This document shows, in pieces, positions 1 through 10,318 of a DNA stretch of 64,000 bases; position 1 is the stretch's first letter; every line of letters starts with the position of its first letter. The notes under the pieces were generated by a model. It was not told the DNA's origin and searched no databases. It saw only the letters and a list, made by a program, of their open reading frames with translations. Both the position numbers and the translations under genes were made by a program. Location: contig CM057230.1 of NCBI GenBank assembly GCA_029891385.1, forward strand, positions 51,811,414-51,875,413, read 5' to 3'. This DNA is from Erythroxylum novogranatense. Lineage: Eukaryota; Streptophyta; Magnoliopsida; Malpighiales; Erythroxylaceae.

Positions 1-42
1 AACGTCAGCCTGTCAGCCTGTCTAGAGGACTCCAAGTCCAAG

Positions 43-849
43 ATGAAAAAAATCCGCGTGATTTATAACGATCCTTATGCAACTGACTCAGATTCGAGTG
101 ATGATGAATCGGTCACAACTGATAAGGAACCGCTGAAAACCGAACGGTTTGTACGAGAAGTTATTCTACCTTTTGTTGTCTTACCACAGTTGAAAACCAT
201 CGTGGCTGAGTCTTCCTCTCAGGGCAGTAATAGAAGGTTTGGCAAAAAGCCCCACAAAAGGAGGAGGGTTTTGCTTAGGACCTCTGGTAAATATGCAACT
301 GTCGGAACAAAAACAGCGAAGAAGCCTGTTGGTGTGCGACAAAGGAAGTGGGGTAAATGGGCAGCTGAGATAAGAAATCCTGTGACCAAAGCGCGGACTT
401 GGTTGGGCACTTATAACACACTCGAAGAGGCGGCTAAAGCCTACGAGACAAAGAAGCGAGAGTACGAGGCTATGGCTGGTCTGGAGAAGAGGCAGAACAT
501 ATTAGAGAACAAAATGACTAGCGATTCGCTTCGCGTGTCTTCTAATTACACTGATACTTCACCGTCTTGGGACGAAATGAAGGGAGAAGATGTTTTTAAT
601 GCGAATGCTGTTTCAAATCTTGAAATTCCCGAATTGGGTTTTATCGATGAGGCACTGGTACATTCTCAAGCAGTTACCTTTGGTAGCCTCATTGGCGAAC
701 TTGGGAGGCTTGCGGATGATTATTGTGCTATTGGTGATCTTGATTTTTGCGAATCAAGCGAGCTTACGGATTATGACTTCGAATTCGGGAATGACGAATT
801 TGCTTATTTGGATGATTTTCATCAGCCTCTCAATATTGCGTGCCCATAA
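43..849 (+). CDS. AP2/ERF transcription factor, CRF / ERF118-like
   Basis: A predicted nuclear DNA-binding protein of 268 residues from the first visible Met. Residues 1-21 carry the acidic motif [20 protein letters not shown], which matches the CRF signature of cytokinin-response-factor-type ERFs. A basic stretch at about 68-75 (KKPHKRRR) looks like a nuclear localisation signal. The AP2 domain is at about 95-142, with [17 protein letters not shown] and [16 protein letters not shown], and WAAEIR is the usual DNA-contact strand. The C-terminus is acidic (residues about 225-262, rich in D/E/F/Y), like an activation domain. The family binds GCC-box-type promoters. No intron is seen, as is usual for the family. 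The frame stays open without a stop to base 1, and related proteins carry a short N-terminal leader before the CRF motif, so the true start may lie upstream of the window. The stop TAA at 847-849 is clear. This is the only intact host gene here. Confidence 0.9.
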   Translation: MKKIRVIYNDPYATDSDSSDDESVTTDKEPLKTERFVREVILPFVVLPQLKTIVAESSSQGSNRRFGKKPHKRRRVLLRTSGKYATVGTKTAKKPVGVRQRKWGKWAAEIRNPVTKARTWLGTYNTLEEAAKAYETKKREYEAMAGLEKRQNILENKMTSDSLRVSSNYTDTSPSWDEMKGEDVFNANAVSNLEIPELGFIDEALVHSQAVTFGSLIGELGRLADDYCAIGDLDFCESSELTDYDFEFGNDEFAYLDDFHQPLNIACP

Positions 850-1379
850 GTTTTGTAGTTAGGGTTAGGGTTTAATTAAGTAATAGCAAAAGAGAAATCC
901 CAGCTCCAGGGGATTGGTTTTTGTGGGTTTGTTGTTCAGTCCTTTGGGTTTTATTGTGCTGTAACAGCCGTCCAGGGGATTGGTTTTTGTGAGTTCAAAT
1001 ATATATATATATATATAATATTTTGGATAGGATTGAATTTCAGATCAAATTTGAAATAAATGTTTTAAATCCAACCAAATTTCAGATCTAACTGGAGTTG
1101 TAAGTCGTTGGTAAAGTATCCTATCCGAGGTACGTATGCGGTAAACCTACACTGAGACGAGTCTCTGTATATATATATATTAATATGATTTGTTTTGGCC
1201 TCTAGATATTTGTCATACCGACTGACCAAGCCATGTGGATTTGTGATGTGACCATGATCTTTAATTATTACGAGCCCGGGTCATGTCATGTGATCCATCA
1301 TTGACGTAAATGTTCAATTCAAAATGCGATACCAATCATAAAAATGTTTCTAAACATGTCTGTTATTAGTTACAGATAA
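850..1379. other. 3' flank of the ERF gene with short repeats
   Basis: Non-coding flank. A 20-bp direct repeat, CCAGGGGATTGGTTTTTGTG, occurs at 906-925 and 972-991, probably in the ERF 3' UTR. Two AT dinucleotide tracts follow (999-1017 and 1167-1181). No convincing coding region is seen. Confidence 0.6.
999..1017. repeat. (AT)n microsatellite
   Basis: An uninterrupted alternating AT run just downstream of the ERF gene. A second, shorter run is at 1167-1181. Confidence 0.85.
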
Positions 1380-1470
1380 AAGGGACAAAATACACGGTAC
1401 TGCGAAGGCGGCGGCCGGCGAGACGCCAACTCTGTAACGTGAGCGGACCGACTTCGTGGCTAGGCTTTCG

Positions 1471-1514
1471 TTTCCCGCCAAGTTAGACACGTAGTGGGGC
1501 CCATTTTCCCGCCC
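1471..1514 (+). promoter_or_regulatory. Paired E2F-type sites in a GC-rich patch
   Basis: TTTCCCGCC occurs twice, at 1471-1479 and 1505-1513, inside a short GC-rich island (about 1400-1545) in otherwise AT-rich DNA. TTTCCCGC matches the E2F/DP consensus TTTSSCGC found in promoters of plant S-phase genes. An ATG in good context lies 18 bases further on, at 1532. The sites are directly visible. Promoter function is inferred. Confidence 0.4.
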
Positions 1515-1531
1515 AATTGCGGAAATATCCC

Positions 1532-1844
1532 ATGGAGACCTTGACGCGTGTCCTTTCCGAGAGAAAGTGCAGCAGCTGTTGGCAGGCTCCTCAGTAATTT
1601 ACAAGCTCTGCAGTGGCTTCCTTTTGCTTTTCAGCCTGTTTTGTTTTATTCTATTGGGTACTCTATTAAACTGTCAGGGGCTTCAGCTAGAAAGGGTCGC
1701 TCAACTCAATTGATGACAGGTGTAAAAAGTGAAAAGAGAGTCGATGACGTGTCAGACAATTCTTACGCTGCTGAAACTAGCAAAAAGTTTCGCTCTTTAG
1801 AGTATAAACAATATCTTCATTTAAGTTCCAAAGGGGTGTTTTGA
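1532..1844 (+). pseudogene. Possible truncated 5' end of an unknown gene
   Basis: I do not recognise this. An ATG at 1532 opens a short frame (21 codons, stop at 1595-1597) with a possible splice donor GTAATT near 1594. Several pyrimidine-rich CAG acceptor-like sites follow (about 1633 and 1678). The open frame ending at 1844 has low-AT, exon-like composition in its middle and could be a second exon. The frame then runs into T-rich DNA and the Copia insertion at 2195. This could be the head of an E2F-regulated gene whose remainder was lost or separated by the transposons, or it may be chance. Confidence 0.2.
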
Positions 1845-2194
1845 TTCTTTTTTTTTTTAATTTGTCGCTGTTAGTTTTCGTAAAAAAAGAAAACACTCTT
1901 TCAAAAATTGCTTCGTTGAAATTGTTTTCGGTTTTTTCTTGTTAAAAATAAAAAAAAATATAACAATTTTTTTGAAAACGTTAAAAAATGTTTGTATATT
2001 TTGAAAATAGGTTTTATATTCACAAAAATGAGTTTCTCCACACTGACTGTAGCATCTTCTAAGTCTTCAACCTCTTCTACTCTTTCTCCAATTATACTTG
2101 TTTCTTATTTGTTTTTGATGTTTAAGTTTGCTTTTGAGTTATTCCTGTCGCTTGCTTGCGTTAAAAAGCCTCTAAAAGTAGAAATCGTTGAAAA
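1845..2194. other. AT-rich spacer before the Copia insertion
   Basis: Runs of T and A with no coding signal that I trust. Bases 2190-2194 (gaaaa) are the left target-site duplication of the Copia element. Confidence 0.6.
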
Positions 2195-2516
2195 TGTTAG
2201 ACATTAAATATTATAAAATATAATCACAGCGATCATCTTAAATAGGATCGTTCATATGCATATAAATCAAAGAATTATATACTTGAATTCGTGTTATGAT
2301 TCTACCGGTTATAGAACTTTTTGTTTTTAATGTACTGCAAAGTTATTCTTCTCCTTTGCGAAAACTTTAGGGAGGAAAAACATAAGGAACAAAAATGCAC
2401 GCAGTGATGTTTTTATCATAAAACGTTGTATTCATATTTGTCTTCATATAACTACCTTTGGTAATTATTCAAGAACAGTGACTATTATAACCTTCATAGG
2501 TGTATATTAGTAATTA
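2195..2516 (-). repeat. Copia 3' LTR (left copy)
   Basis: On the plus strand it begins tgttagacat and ends attagtaatta. It is homologous along its whole length to 18574-18891, with many scattered substitutions. In the element's own orientation it starts TA and ends CA, a known non-canonical terminal motif. The TSD abuts it at 2190-2194. Confidence 0.9.
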
Positions 2517-2530
2517 TCTCCCACTCACAC
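2517..2530 (-). promoter_or_regulatory. Copia polypurine tract
   Basis: The plus strand reads tctcccactcacac next to the LTR, so the element's strand has GTGTGAGTGGGAGA immediately before its 3' LTR. This is the expected position and composition for plus-strand DNA priming. Confidence 0.7.
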
Positions 2531-3262
2531 ATGATGAGTTTAATCTCATTTAAATAAACTCTGCAATCATCATACTTGTTCAATAGCCAGTATGACCAAC
2601 ATATGACGAGAACACATGTGTCATATATCTGTTAGGAGTATATGACATTTTGATTAACAAATTGATCCTAGGACTTAAGTGTCATGGAGTAGACATTGTA
2701 TTCTATATCCTAGGTCATGTCTCACATTTGCACTTTTCTTTGATCTCATTTGTTTCTAGAGTCATGACTGTATTCTAATTCTCTATTAAAGAGGCGATGA
2801 TCATCTATGAATACTTTTTACGTGAGTCAATAATTTAAAATAAATAACCTTCCTCTGTTCTCAATTCTCTTTTGAATTAAGTTTAATTTGCTTTCCTAGA
2901 ATTATTCCATAGGATTGCATCTTGCATGATCTTTTGGCAATAACCTAAAGTAACAAACCTTAAATTCAATTCTCAATAATGAAACAAGAGTCATAAGAGT
3001 ATATGATGAGGTTCTTCTCAACCTCAAGGGTCTCACACAATGTAAGATGATATCTTGCGACTTACATTAATCCCTTTTTGTGGTCAGTTGCATACTCATG
3101 GTACGACTCATATGCTAAGGTATTTACCCACTGCGTTTAACTTGAACATCTTTATTCAAGAAATACTGTACAGATGATAGTTCAAACATATTTAATGTTT
3201 AACTTGAGTTCACTTATCTACTCAAAAACTTATTCAGAGCTTTCATCTGGCAACGTAAGACA
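2531..3262 (-). other. Copia 3' untranslated internal region
   Basis: AT-rich DNA between the Copia PPT and the nested Gypsy insertion, continued at 12384-12710. No coding frame is seen. It lies downstream of the Copia pol stop at 12711. Bases 3258-3262 (agaca) are the left target-site duplication of the Gypsy element. Confidence 0.7.
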
Positions 3263-5441
3263 TGTTAGACCCCGAATTTTTTATATGATGATATTAAGCA
3301 TGAATTGTGATAATTGTGGTTTTATGCCTTGATTGATTAACTTGAGAACATTAGTGGGTTTACTTGAGTTTAGTATGGTTGAATGAGAATTAATGGGTAA
3401 AAGTTTATGAGGGCATTTTGGGAAGTTACTTGAGTTGGAATGGATTTGGGCTTAGCTAAGAGGGGTATTATGGTCTTTGTCCCATTCCTTTAGGTTTAAG
3501 AGAAAGAAATTAGAAAAGGAAAGAAGAGGAAATAGAAGAAAGAAGGAGAGTGCGCCGTCAGTGGAGAAGAAGGGAAGAGAAGAGGGATTTTCGATCTTCA
3601 AGGTTTTCGACATATTTAAGACGTTTTCGGGTAAGTTCCGCTTTGCTTAGTCTTGTTTCGGTTGGATAAATCCATTAGATAAGTGGAATGTTTGAGAATC
3701 GATGGTTTTAGGGTTTGAAAGGAAAGAGGGTTAGATTTCGTTGGGTTACTGGTTTTGTGCATGGTTTTAAGTTATTAATGGGTTAGAAATGTAGTATAAG
3801 TCATGATTTAAAGTTTAGATGTGTTGCATTTGAGTTTGGGAAAAGAATGAAGTCGGAAAATGCAGAAAACAGGGGTTCGGAGTCGCAACTCCGACCCGCA
3901 CGTCGCGGCGTGCGGAGAATTGATGACACGCCGCATGCACCATGTGCACGTCGCGGCGTGCACGAAGAGACGTGCACATCGCGGTGCACGAGTGTGCATG
4001 TCGCGGCGTGCGAGTGATGAGCACGCCGCGACACACACTCGATGCCTTGTGGCGCGAAGGTCGGTCGTTCTCCGCGGTGGCGTCCGCCGCCATGGCGACC
4101 CTCCCCATTTTTCGAAAGTGAAATTTTTAGTATTTTGGGCATATCTTTTTGTGTAGATGTCCAATTGAGGTGATTCTTGATCCCGTTGTGACCTAGAAAT
4201 AAAGGGCTACGAGTTGTATGAAGAAGGGAAGTTCGGAATTAGTCTGTAAGGGTTTGGAATTTTAGGAGGAGGTCGAATGTAGACCTTTAATACTTTATTT
4301 TGATTGTCACGCTTTATGGAATATTTGCTTTGGATATTAATTAAATGAGAACTTGGTTTATTATAGGGAACCAAGCTGATTTGACCCAATCGCAAGAGGA
4401 AGGACAACAGTGAGTCTGATACTCAAGCGATATTAGGTGGGTAATATGTTTATGGTTATTGTGTGTATGGGCAAATTGCCTGATGTATGCTTGCTTGCAT
4501 TATGTGACATTACTTGTGTTGAATTATATGAGAATATTGAACTTGCATTATGATTAAAATTATGCATGGCTTGATAGGCCTTATGGCAATGGACAAGAAT
4601 GAGAATTTAGAAAACTGTGAAAAATGCTTTGAGCACGAATCGAATGGATTATGTGATTTGTTTGGGTAAGAGAGTTACAGATGGAGTCATGTGCACGTTG
4701 ACATAAAGCCTTCTCCCGGCTGCCCGCTTGAGGCCACGAGATCCTTGAAAAATCGGATTCGGATAGTTTACGGTATAGACTTCGGTTTATTCTGGATCGT
4801 TTTACGGAACTCTCGAACTATTTGTGTGCATTCATATTTGACTTGCTAAGCATGAGACATGATGAATTGTTATATTATGAATCCCATGACATATGATGAT
4901 GATGATTGTAAAGTGATAAAAGTTGATTTGTTTATGCTTGAATATATGAATATTCATATTGTTTAATTGTGTGGCTCGTTGCCAATGACTATAAACGTAT
5001 ATGCCACTGAGCTTCGTAGCTCACCCTATTACTCTCCCCTCCTCAGGTGCAGATCGAGACGATTGTCGACCTTGCAAGGCATCGGAAACTTCGAGCTAGT
5101 TAGGAGCTTGTCTTAAGTTAGTAATTTGGTTGGCCCTCCGAGCATTTCATCATGGAGCATACTTATGTATTTTGGATTTTAACTTTCATTTTGTATTATG
5201 TTATATTTCGAGAATACTTGTTGAATTTCTTTGAATGCAAATGACAGTTGGTTTATGCATGTGGAATGATGAATGTATGTTTAGAATGTATGCATATGTA
5301 TGAGTATAGGTATTGTTATATGAATCGAATTATGTATTTGTATGGATGTTGGGATCGGGCCCGAAGGTATTTGGGTGCCCGTCGCCGGCGTAGCCTGAGG
5401 GGCCGCCTCGGGAATCGGGGATCCGGGGCCTGGGTCCAACA
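3263..5441 (+). repeat. Gypsy 5' LTR
   Basis: Runs from tgttagacccc to gggtccaaca (canonical TG...CA). It matches the 3' LTR closely except at about 3893-4110, a GC-rich block of repeated TCGCGGCGTG units that is some 120 bp longer here. A block at about 4690-4735 (GTCATGTGCACGTTGAC, then CTGCCCGCT) is shared with the unrelated outer Gypsy LTR. A GTAAGT donor-like site (about 3631) and a pyrimidine-rich CAG acceptor-like site (about 5046) could bound an intron in the leader. Confidence 0.93.
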
Positions 5442-5445
5442 TGTT

Positions 5446-5457
5446 TGGTATCAGAGC
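5446..5457 (+). promoter_or_regulatory. Primer-binding site, initiator-Met tRNA type
   Basis: TGGTATCAGAGC lies four bases after the LTR end. It is complementary to the 3' end of plant initiator methionine tRNA, the usual primer for these elements. Confidence 0.92.
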
Positions 5458-5608
5458 GCCTAGGTTTAGTGTCCTTGGCTTAGAATGCATATAGGATGCA
5501 CTGTGTGATATATGATTAATCGTTGCATTGACTAAGTGACATGCATATCATGCATACATGTAGATTGACCTATAGCTAATCCTTAGTGTTTCCATTTGAA
5601 GGAGTACG

Positions 5609-6763
5609 ATGCCACCTCGTAGAAGGACACGAAGAATTATGCAAGGATCTGCTGCACCTGACTTTCCGACTATAGAGGAGAGGACTGATGAGTCAGTTGC
5701 CCCAGGGAATGCTGAGGCTTCTGTAGGGCTAGGTAGTGAGCCCGTTCCGTTGCCGACTCAGGAGTCGCCAGCTATGCAGGAGCAAGTGCCTCCATTGGAT
5801 CCGAGGTTGTTTCAGGCCTTTACCCAGGCATTTGTGCAGGCTATGGGTCAGATGCCACAGCCTTCTGTTTCAGCCCCAGTTCAGAAGGGAAGATGGTTTG
5901 ACCGATTGAGGAAGTATAGGGCAGTCGATTTCTTTGGGACATCAGATCCCGAGGAAGCCGAGACATGGTTGCGGAAGACTGATAGAGTGCTAGACCAGAT
6001 GGAGTGTGAGGATGACGAAAGAGTCATCTATGCTGCCAGTTTGTTTCAGGGAGATGCCCTGCATTGGTGGGAGACCGTGCCAGGCAGCCAGATGAGGCCA
6101 GTAGGGTTGGCATGACAGGATTTCGTGGTTGCTTTCAGGAAGAAGTATCTGTCAGAGGTATATGTTTAGCAGAAGCAGAGGGAGTTCCTCAGTTTAACTC
6201 ATAGGGATATGACAGTCAGCGAGTATGAGCGCCGGTTTACTCAGCTATCCCGGTATGCTTCAGATCTGATGTTGAGTGAGGCTGCTAGATGTCGCCAGTA
6301 TGAGTCGGGTCTGCACTTGGCTATCAGAGAGAAGGTGATAGTGCATAATTTCTGTGATTTCCAGCAGCTGGTTGAGGCAGCTCTGCAGGTTGAAAATATA
6401 GAGAATATCAAGAGTGCTGTGAACAAGAAGAGAAAGGACAGAGAGCAGTCCAGGAGGGGAGGCAGCACTAGTACTCTTATGCCAGACAGGAGTGCTAGGA
6501 GCTTCCCGGTCCAGTCAGAGGAGAGGAGCAGTGGTGCGAGCCGACCTAGGCCAATGAGGACTTCTACTGTTTCTCACCAAGCCTCAACGGTGGGTGGCGG
6601 TAGAAGGAGAGATGGGGATAGATCTTTCGTTCCGAAGTGTGAGCACTGCGGAAGGTCCCATAGAGGAGAGTGCTACAGATTGACATGAGCTTGTTTCAAC
6701 TGTGGGGAGAAGGGACACATTGCCAGAGAGTGTCCTCAGCCTCCACGACAAGAGAGGAGTCAG
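5609..6763 (+). pseudogene. Gypsy gag, with three premature stops
   Basis: Capsid protein frame starting at the ATG at 5609 (MPPRRRTRR). The retrotransposon gag domain (FFGTSDPEEAETWLRKTDRV, then ALHWWETV) lies in the first 168 codons. The same frame continues through three stops: TGA 6113, TAG 6167 and TGA 6686. It ends with the nucleic-acid-binding zinc knuckle CFNCGEKGHIARECPQ just after the third stop. Gag forms the virus-like particle around element RNA. The frame leads directly into protease without a stop. Each stop can be explained by one C-to-T (or G-to-A) change. Confidence 0.92.
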
Positions 6764-8937
6764 ATGCAAGCTCCGAGGAGTACAGAGACTATGGGACAGA
6801 GAACTGCGACAGAAGTAGGCAGTTCAGATGCAGCCAAGAGGGTGAATCTTCCGGGGAGACCGAGAGGGCAGGCACCAGCTCGGGTGTTTGCGATGACCCG
6901 GGAGGATGCAGAGACCGCTCCAGATGTTGTCACGGGTATGGTTCAGTTATTTTCTGATGATGTGATAGCTTTGATTGATCCAGGTTCTACTCACTCGTTG
7001 TTTCCTCGAGTAGACCCGTGTGTGATAGGACTATGAGCCCTTTGGATACTCCGCTGATGGTGAGTACTCCAATCGGCCAGTACATTGTGATTAGTCAAGT
7101 ATTTAGAGATTGTGAGATTTTTATTGAGGGAGCACGGTTAGTGGTCGATTTGATGCCACTGAAGATGGGAGGTTTGGATACATTAGAAAAGTACAATGCT
7201 CGTTTGGATTGTAAGCAGAAGACGGTAGAATTTGAATTGGATAACGGTAGAAGAGTGGTGTTTACTAGGGACAGAAAAGCGAGTCCTCCCAGAATTGTTT
7301 TAGCATTGACAGTAGAGACGATGATGAGGAAGGGTTATGAGGCGTTTTTGGCTTACGTGATAGATTCCAGAGCAGACAGATGGAAGTTGGAGGATATTCC
7401 AGTAGTCAAGGAATTCTCGGATGTCTTTTCCGAGGAATTGCCAGGACTACCGCCAGCTAGGGAAATTGAGTTTCCCATTGAGCTTTTGTCAGGTACGGCG
7501 TCGATTTCAATTCCGCCTTATCGGATGGCTCCGGCGGAATTGAAAGAGCTTAAGGAGCAATTGGAGGAGTTGTTGGAGAAGGGGTATATTCGACCGAGCT
7601 CTTCGCCTTGGGGAGCTCCGGTTCTTTTTGTAAAGAAGAAAGATGGATCATTGAGGATGTGTGCCGATTATCGGAAGCTGAATCAGATAACTGTGAAGAA
7701 CAAGTATCCGCTTCCTCGCATTGATGATCTGTTTGATCAATTGCAAGGAGCGAGATTCTTCTCTAAGATAGACTTGAGATCGGGTTACCATCAATTGAGG
7801 ACAAAGGAGTCGGATGTGCCGAAGTCTACTTTCAGGACTCGGTATGGGCATTTTGAGTTCTTAGTTATGCCCTTTGAATTGACGAATGCTCCTGTAGCAT
7901 TTATGGATTTGATGAATCGGGTCTTTAAGCCATTCTTGGACCAATTTATCATTGTCTTCATTGATGATATCTTGGTTTATTCCAAGAGTGATGAGCAGCT
8001 TGAGGAGCATTTGAGGATTTCTTTAGAGACTTTGAGGAGACACGAGTTGTATGCCAAATTCGATAAATGCGAATTTTGGCTGAGAAAAATTTCATTTCTT
8101 GGACATGTGATCTCAGAGCAAGGAGTTCATGTGGATCCAAAGAAGATAGAAGCTGTGGTGAATTGGGAAGCTCCAAAGAATGTGGCAGAGGTGAGAAGTT
8201 TTCTGGGATTAGCAGGTTATTACAGGAGATTCGTGGAGGGATTCTCTATGATAGCCGCTCCGATGACGAAGTTGTTGAGGAAAAATCAGAAGTTTGTTTG
8301 GAGTGATGAGTGTCAGAGGAGCTTCGAGGAGTTCAAGCGCAGATTGATGAGTGCCCCGATTCTGATTTTGCCATCGGGTGATGAAGGATATACTGTGTAT
8401 AGTGATGCGTCGAGGAAGGGTCTTGGCTGTGTTTTGATGCAGGGAGATTGGGTGATTGCTTATGCTTCGAGGCAGTTGAAGCCTTATGAGTTAAATTATC
8501 CGACACATGATTTGGAGTTAGCAGCTGTGATTTTTGCCTTGAAGATTTGGAGGCATTATTTGTATGGAGTTCGGACGAGGATCTTCACTGATCATAAGAG
8601 TCTGAAGTATTTGTTGAGCCAGAAGGAATTGAATTTGAGGCAGAGAAGGTGGATCGAGTTACTCAAGGACTATGATCTGTTGATTGAGTATCATCCGGGC
8701 AAGGCCAATGTAGTGGCGGATGCCCTGAGTAGGAAGTCTTCGATTGCGCATGTTCGGACGGTATATCTTCCTTTATTGGAAGAGATGGCTAAGCTTAAGA
8801 TCAGCTTGAAGCAGGAGGAACCGGATTGCCTCCTAGAAAACTTCCGAGTGAGGCCGATTCTCAGGGAGAAAGTTAGGGAATTGCAGGCACAAGATGCAGA
8901 TTTGATGAAATTCCGAATGGTAAGGTTTCTGGGATAG
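6764..8937 (+). pseudogene. Gypsy protease - reverse transcriptase - RNase H
   Basis: The protease motif DPGSTHSL lies near 6978-7001 in the gag frame, with Pro where Ser or Thr is usual. The frame then stops at 7034-7036 and pol continues in another frame from about 7018, so the protease is shortened and frameshifted. RT is well preserved: [19 protein letters not shown], then [13 protein letters not shown], and the catalytic FIDD at 7957-7968 (a YxDD variant usual in Gypsy). RNase H follows with [24 protein letters not shown] and the end ADALSRKS. A one-base loss near 8917 shifts the frame and gives the stop at 8937. RT copies element RNA into DNA in cytoplasmic particles. Confidence 0.93.
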
Positions 8938-10306
8938 ATGTGAGGGATGATGGGCTTATGACAGTGGGGAACAGATTGTGTATTCCTGATGTGCAGGAGG
9001 TTAAGGCTGAGATTATGGATGAGGCACACAATGCGCCTTATGCTATGCATCCAGGTAGCACCAGGATGTACAGGGATTTGAGAGAGCATTTTTGGTGGAA
9101 GGCATGAAGAGAGATGTAGCAGAGTTTGTGAGTAAGTGTCTCGTGTGTCAGCAAGTCAAGGCTGAACACCAGGCGCCTTCAGGCATGTTGAGGCCATTGT
9201 CCATCCCGGAATGGAAGTGGCAAAGAGTGACTATGGACTTTCTGATGGGATTGCCCAGGACCAGTAAGAAGCACGATGCTATTTGGGTTATTGTGGATAG
9301 GTTGACCAAGTCAGCTCACTTTTTGGCGATCAAGCAGACTGATTCTTTGCATGTGTTGGCAAAGAAGTATATTAATGAGATAGTGAGGTTGCATGGAGTT
9401 CCGGATTTGATTATGTCAGACAGGGATCCTCGGTTTACTTTGAAGTTTTGGGGCGGTTTGCAGGAAGCTTTTGGTACTAAGCTGAATTTTAGTACGGCTT
9501 TTCACCCTCAGACGGATGGTCAATCTGAGAGGACCATTCGAACACTTGAGAGGATGCTTCGGGCTTGTGTGATGGACTTTAGAGGAGTTTGGGATGAGCA
9601 TTTGCCGTTGGTCGAATTCGCTTATAACAATTCGTATCATTCGAGCATCCAGATGGCTCCGTATGAGGCTTTGTATGGGCAGAGATGTAGGACTCCGATC
9701 TGTTGGGATGAAGAAGGAGAGAGGCAATTGGAAGGACCAGAATTGATTCAGACGACGGTTAAGAAAGTCAATTTGGTTAGCGGCTGACTTAAAGCGACCT
9801 GAGATAGGATGATGAGTTATGTTGATGCTCACCGAAAGGAGATGTAGTATGAAGTCGGTGAGAAAGTGTTCCTTAAGACATCTCCTTGGAAAGGATTATT
9901 GAGGTTCGGCAAGAAGGGTAAGTTGAGTCCGAGGTATGTGGGTCCTTATGAGATCCTTGAGAGGATTAGACCACTCGCCTACAGGTTGGCGTTACCTCCG
10001 GAGTTATCGCAGATTCACGATGTCTTCCATGTGTCTATGTTGAGGAGGTATAGATCGGATCCTTCTCACATTATTCGGACTAGTGAGGTTCAGCTGAGGG
10101 ATGATCTGAGTTATGAGGAGCAACCGGTGGAGATTTTGGATACCAAGGACAAGGTCCTCAGGAACAAGACGGTTCAATTAGTCAAGGTCCTGTGGAGGAA
10201 CCATTCGGTAGAGGAGGCTACATGGGAGCCATTGGAAGCCATGGGGGAGAAGTATCCGCATCTCTTCGATGATTCAGGTAAATTTCGAGGAAAAATTTTC
10301 TTTTAA
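8938..10306 (+). pseudogene. Gypsy integrase with chromodomain-like tail
   Basis: The zinc-binding segment begins before a second frameshift near 9100 (HPGSTRMYRDLREHFWW, then CLVCQQVK). The catalytic core keeps a DD35E triad: Asp in MDFLMGLP (codon 9236), Asp in SDRDPRF (codon 9419) and Glu in DGQSERT (codon 9527), with exactly 35 residues between the last two. Three stops follow in the same frame: TGA 9785, TGA 9800 and TAG 9845. The C-terminal part (GKLSPRYVGPYEIL, HDVFHVSMLRRY) and a chromodomain-like end (VKVLWRNHSVEEATWEPLE) run to TAA at 10304. In chromoviruses this tail targets integration to heterochromatin. The enzyme inserts the DNA copy into the genome. Confidence 0.93.
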
Positions 10307-10317
10307 GAGGGGGAGAA
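10305..10317 (+). promoter_or_regulatory. Gypsy polypurine tract
   Basis: AAGAGGGGGAGAA lies directly before the 3' LTR, overlapping the integrase stop codon. This is the standard plus-strand primer position. Confidence 0.9.
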
Positions 10318-10318
10318 A

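Noticed and set aside
1992..2207. 71-codon plus-strand frame before the Copia element
   Set aside because: It is low-complexity and Ser/Phe-rich, and it runs into the Copia LTR at 2195.
3801..4164. Overlapping frames on both strands in the GC-rich block of the 5' LTR
   Set aside because: They arise from short repeated GC-rich units. The protein has no domain and the block is not kept in the 3' LTR.
5446..5457. A tRNA gene
   Set aside because: Only the 12-base complement of the tRNA 3' end is present, which is the primer-binding site.
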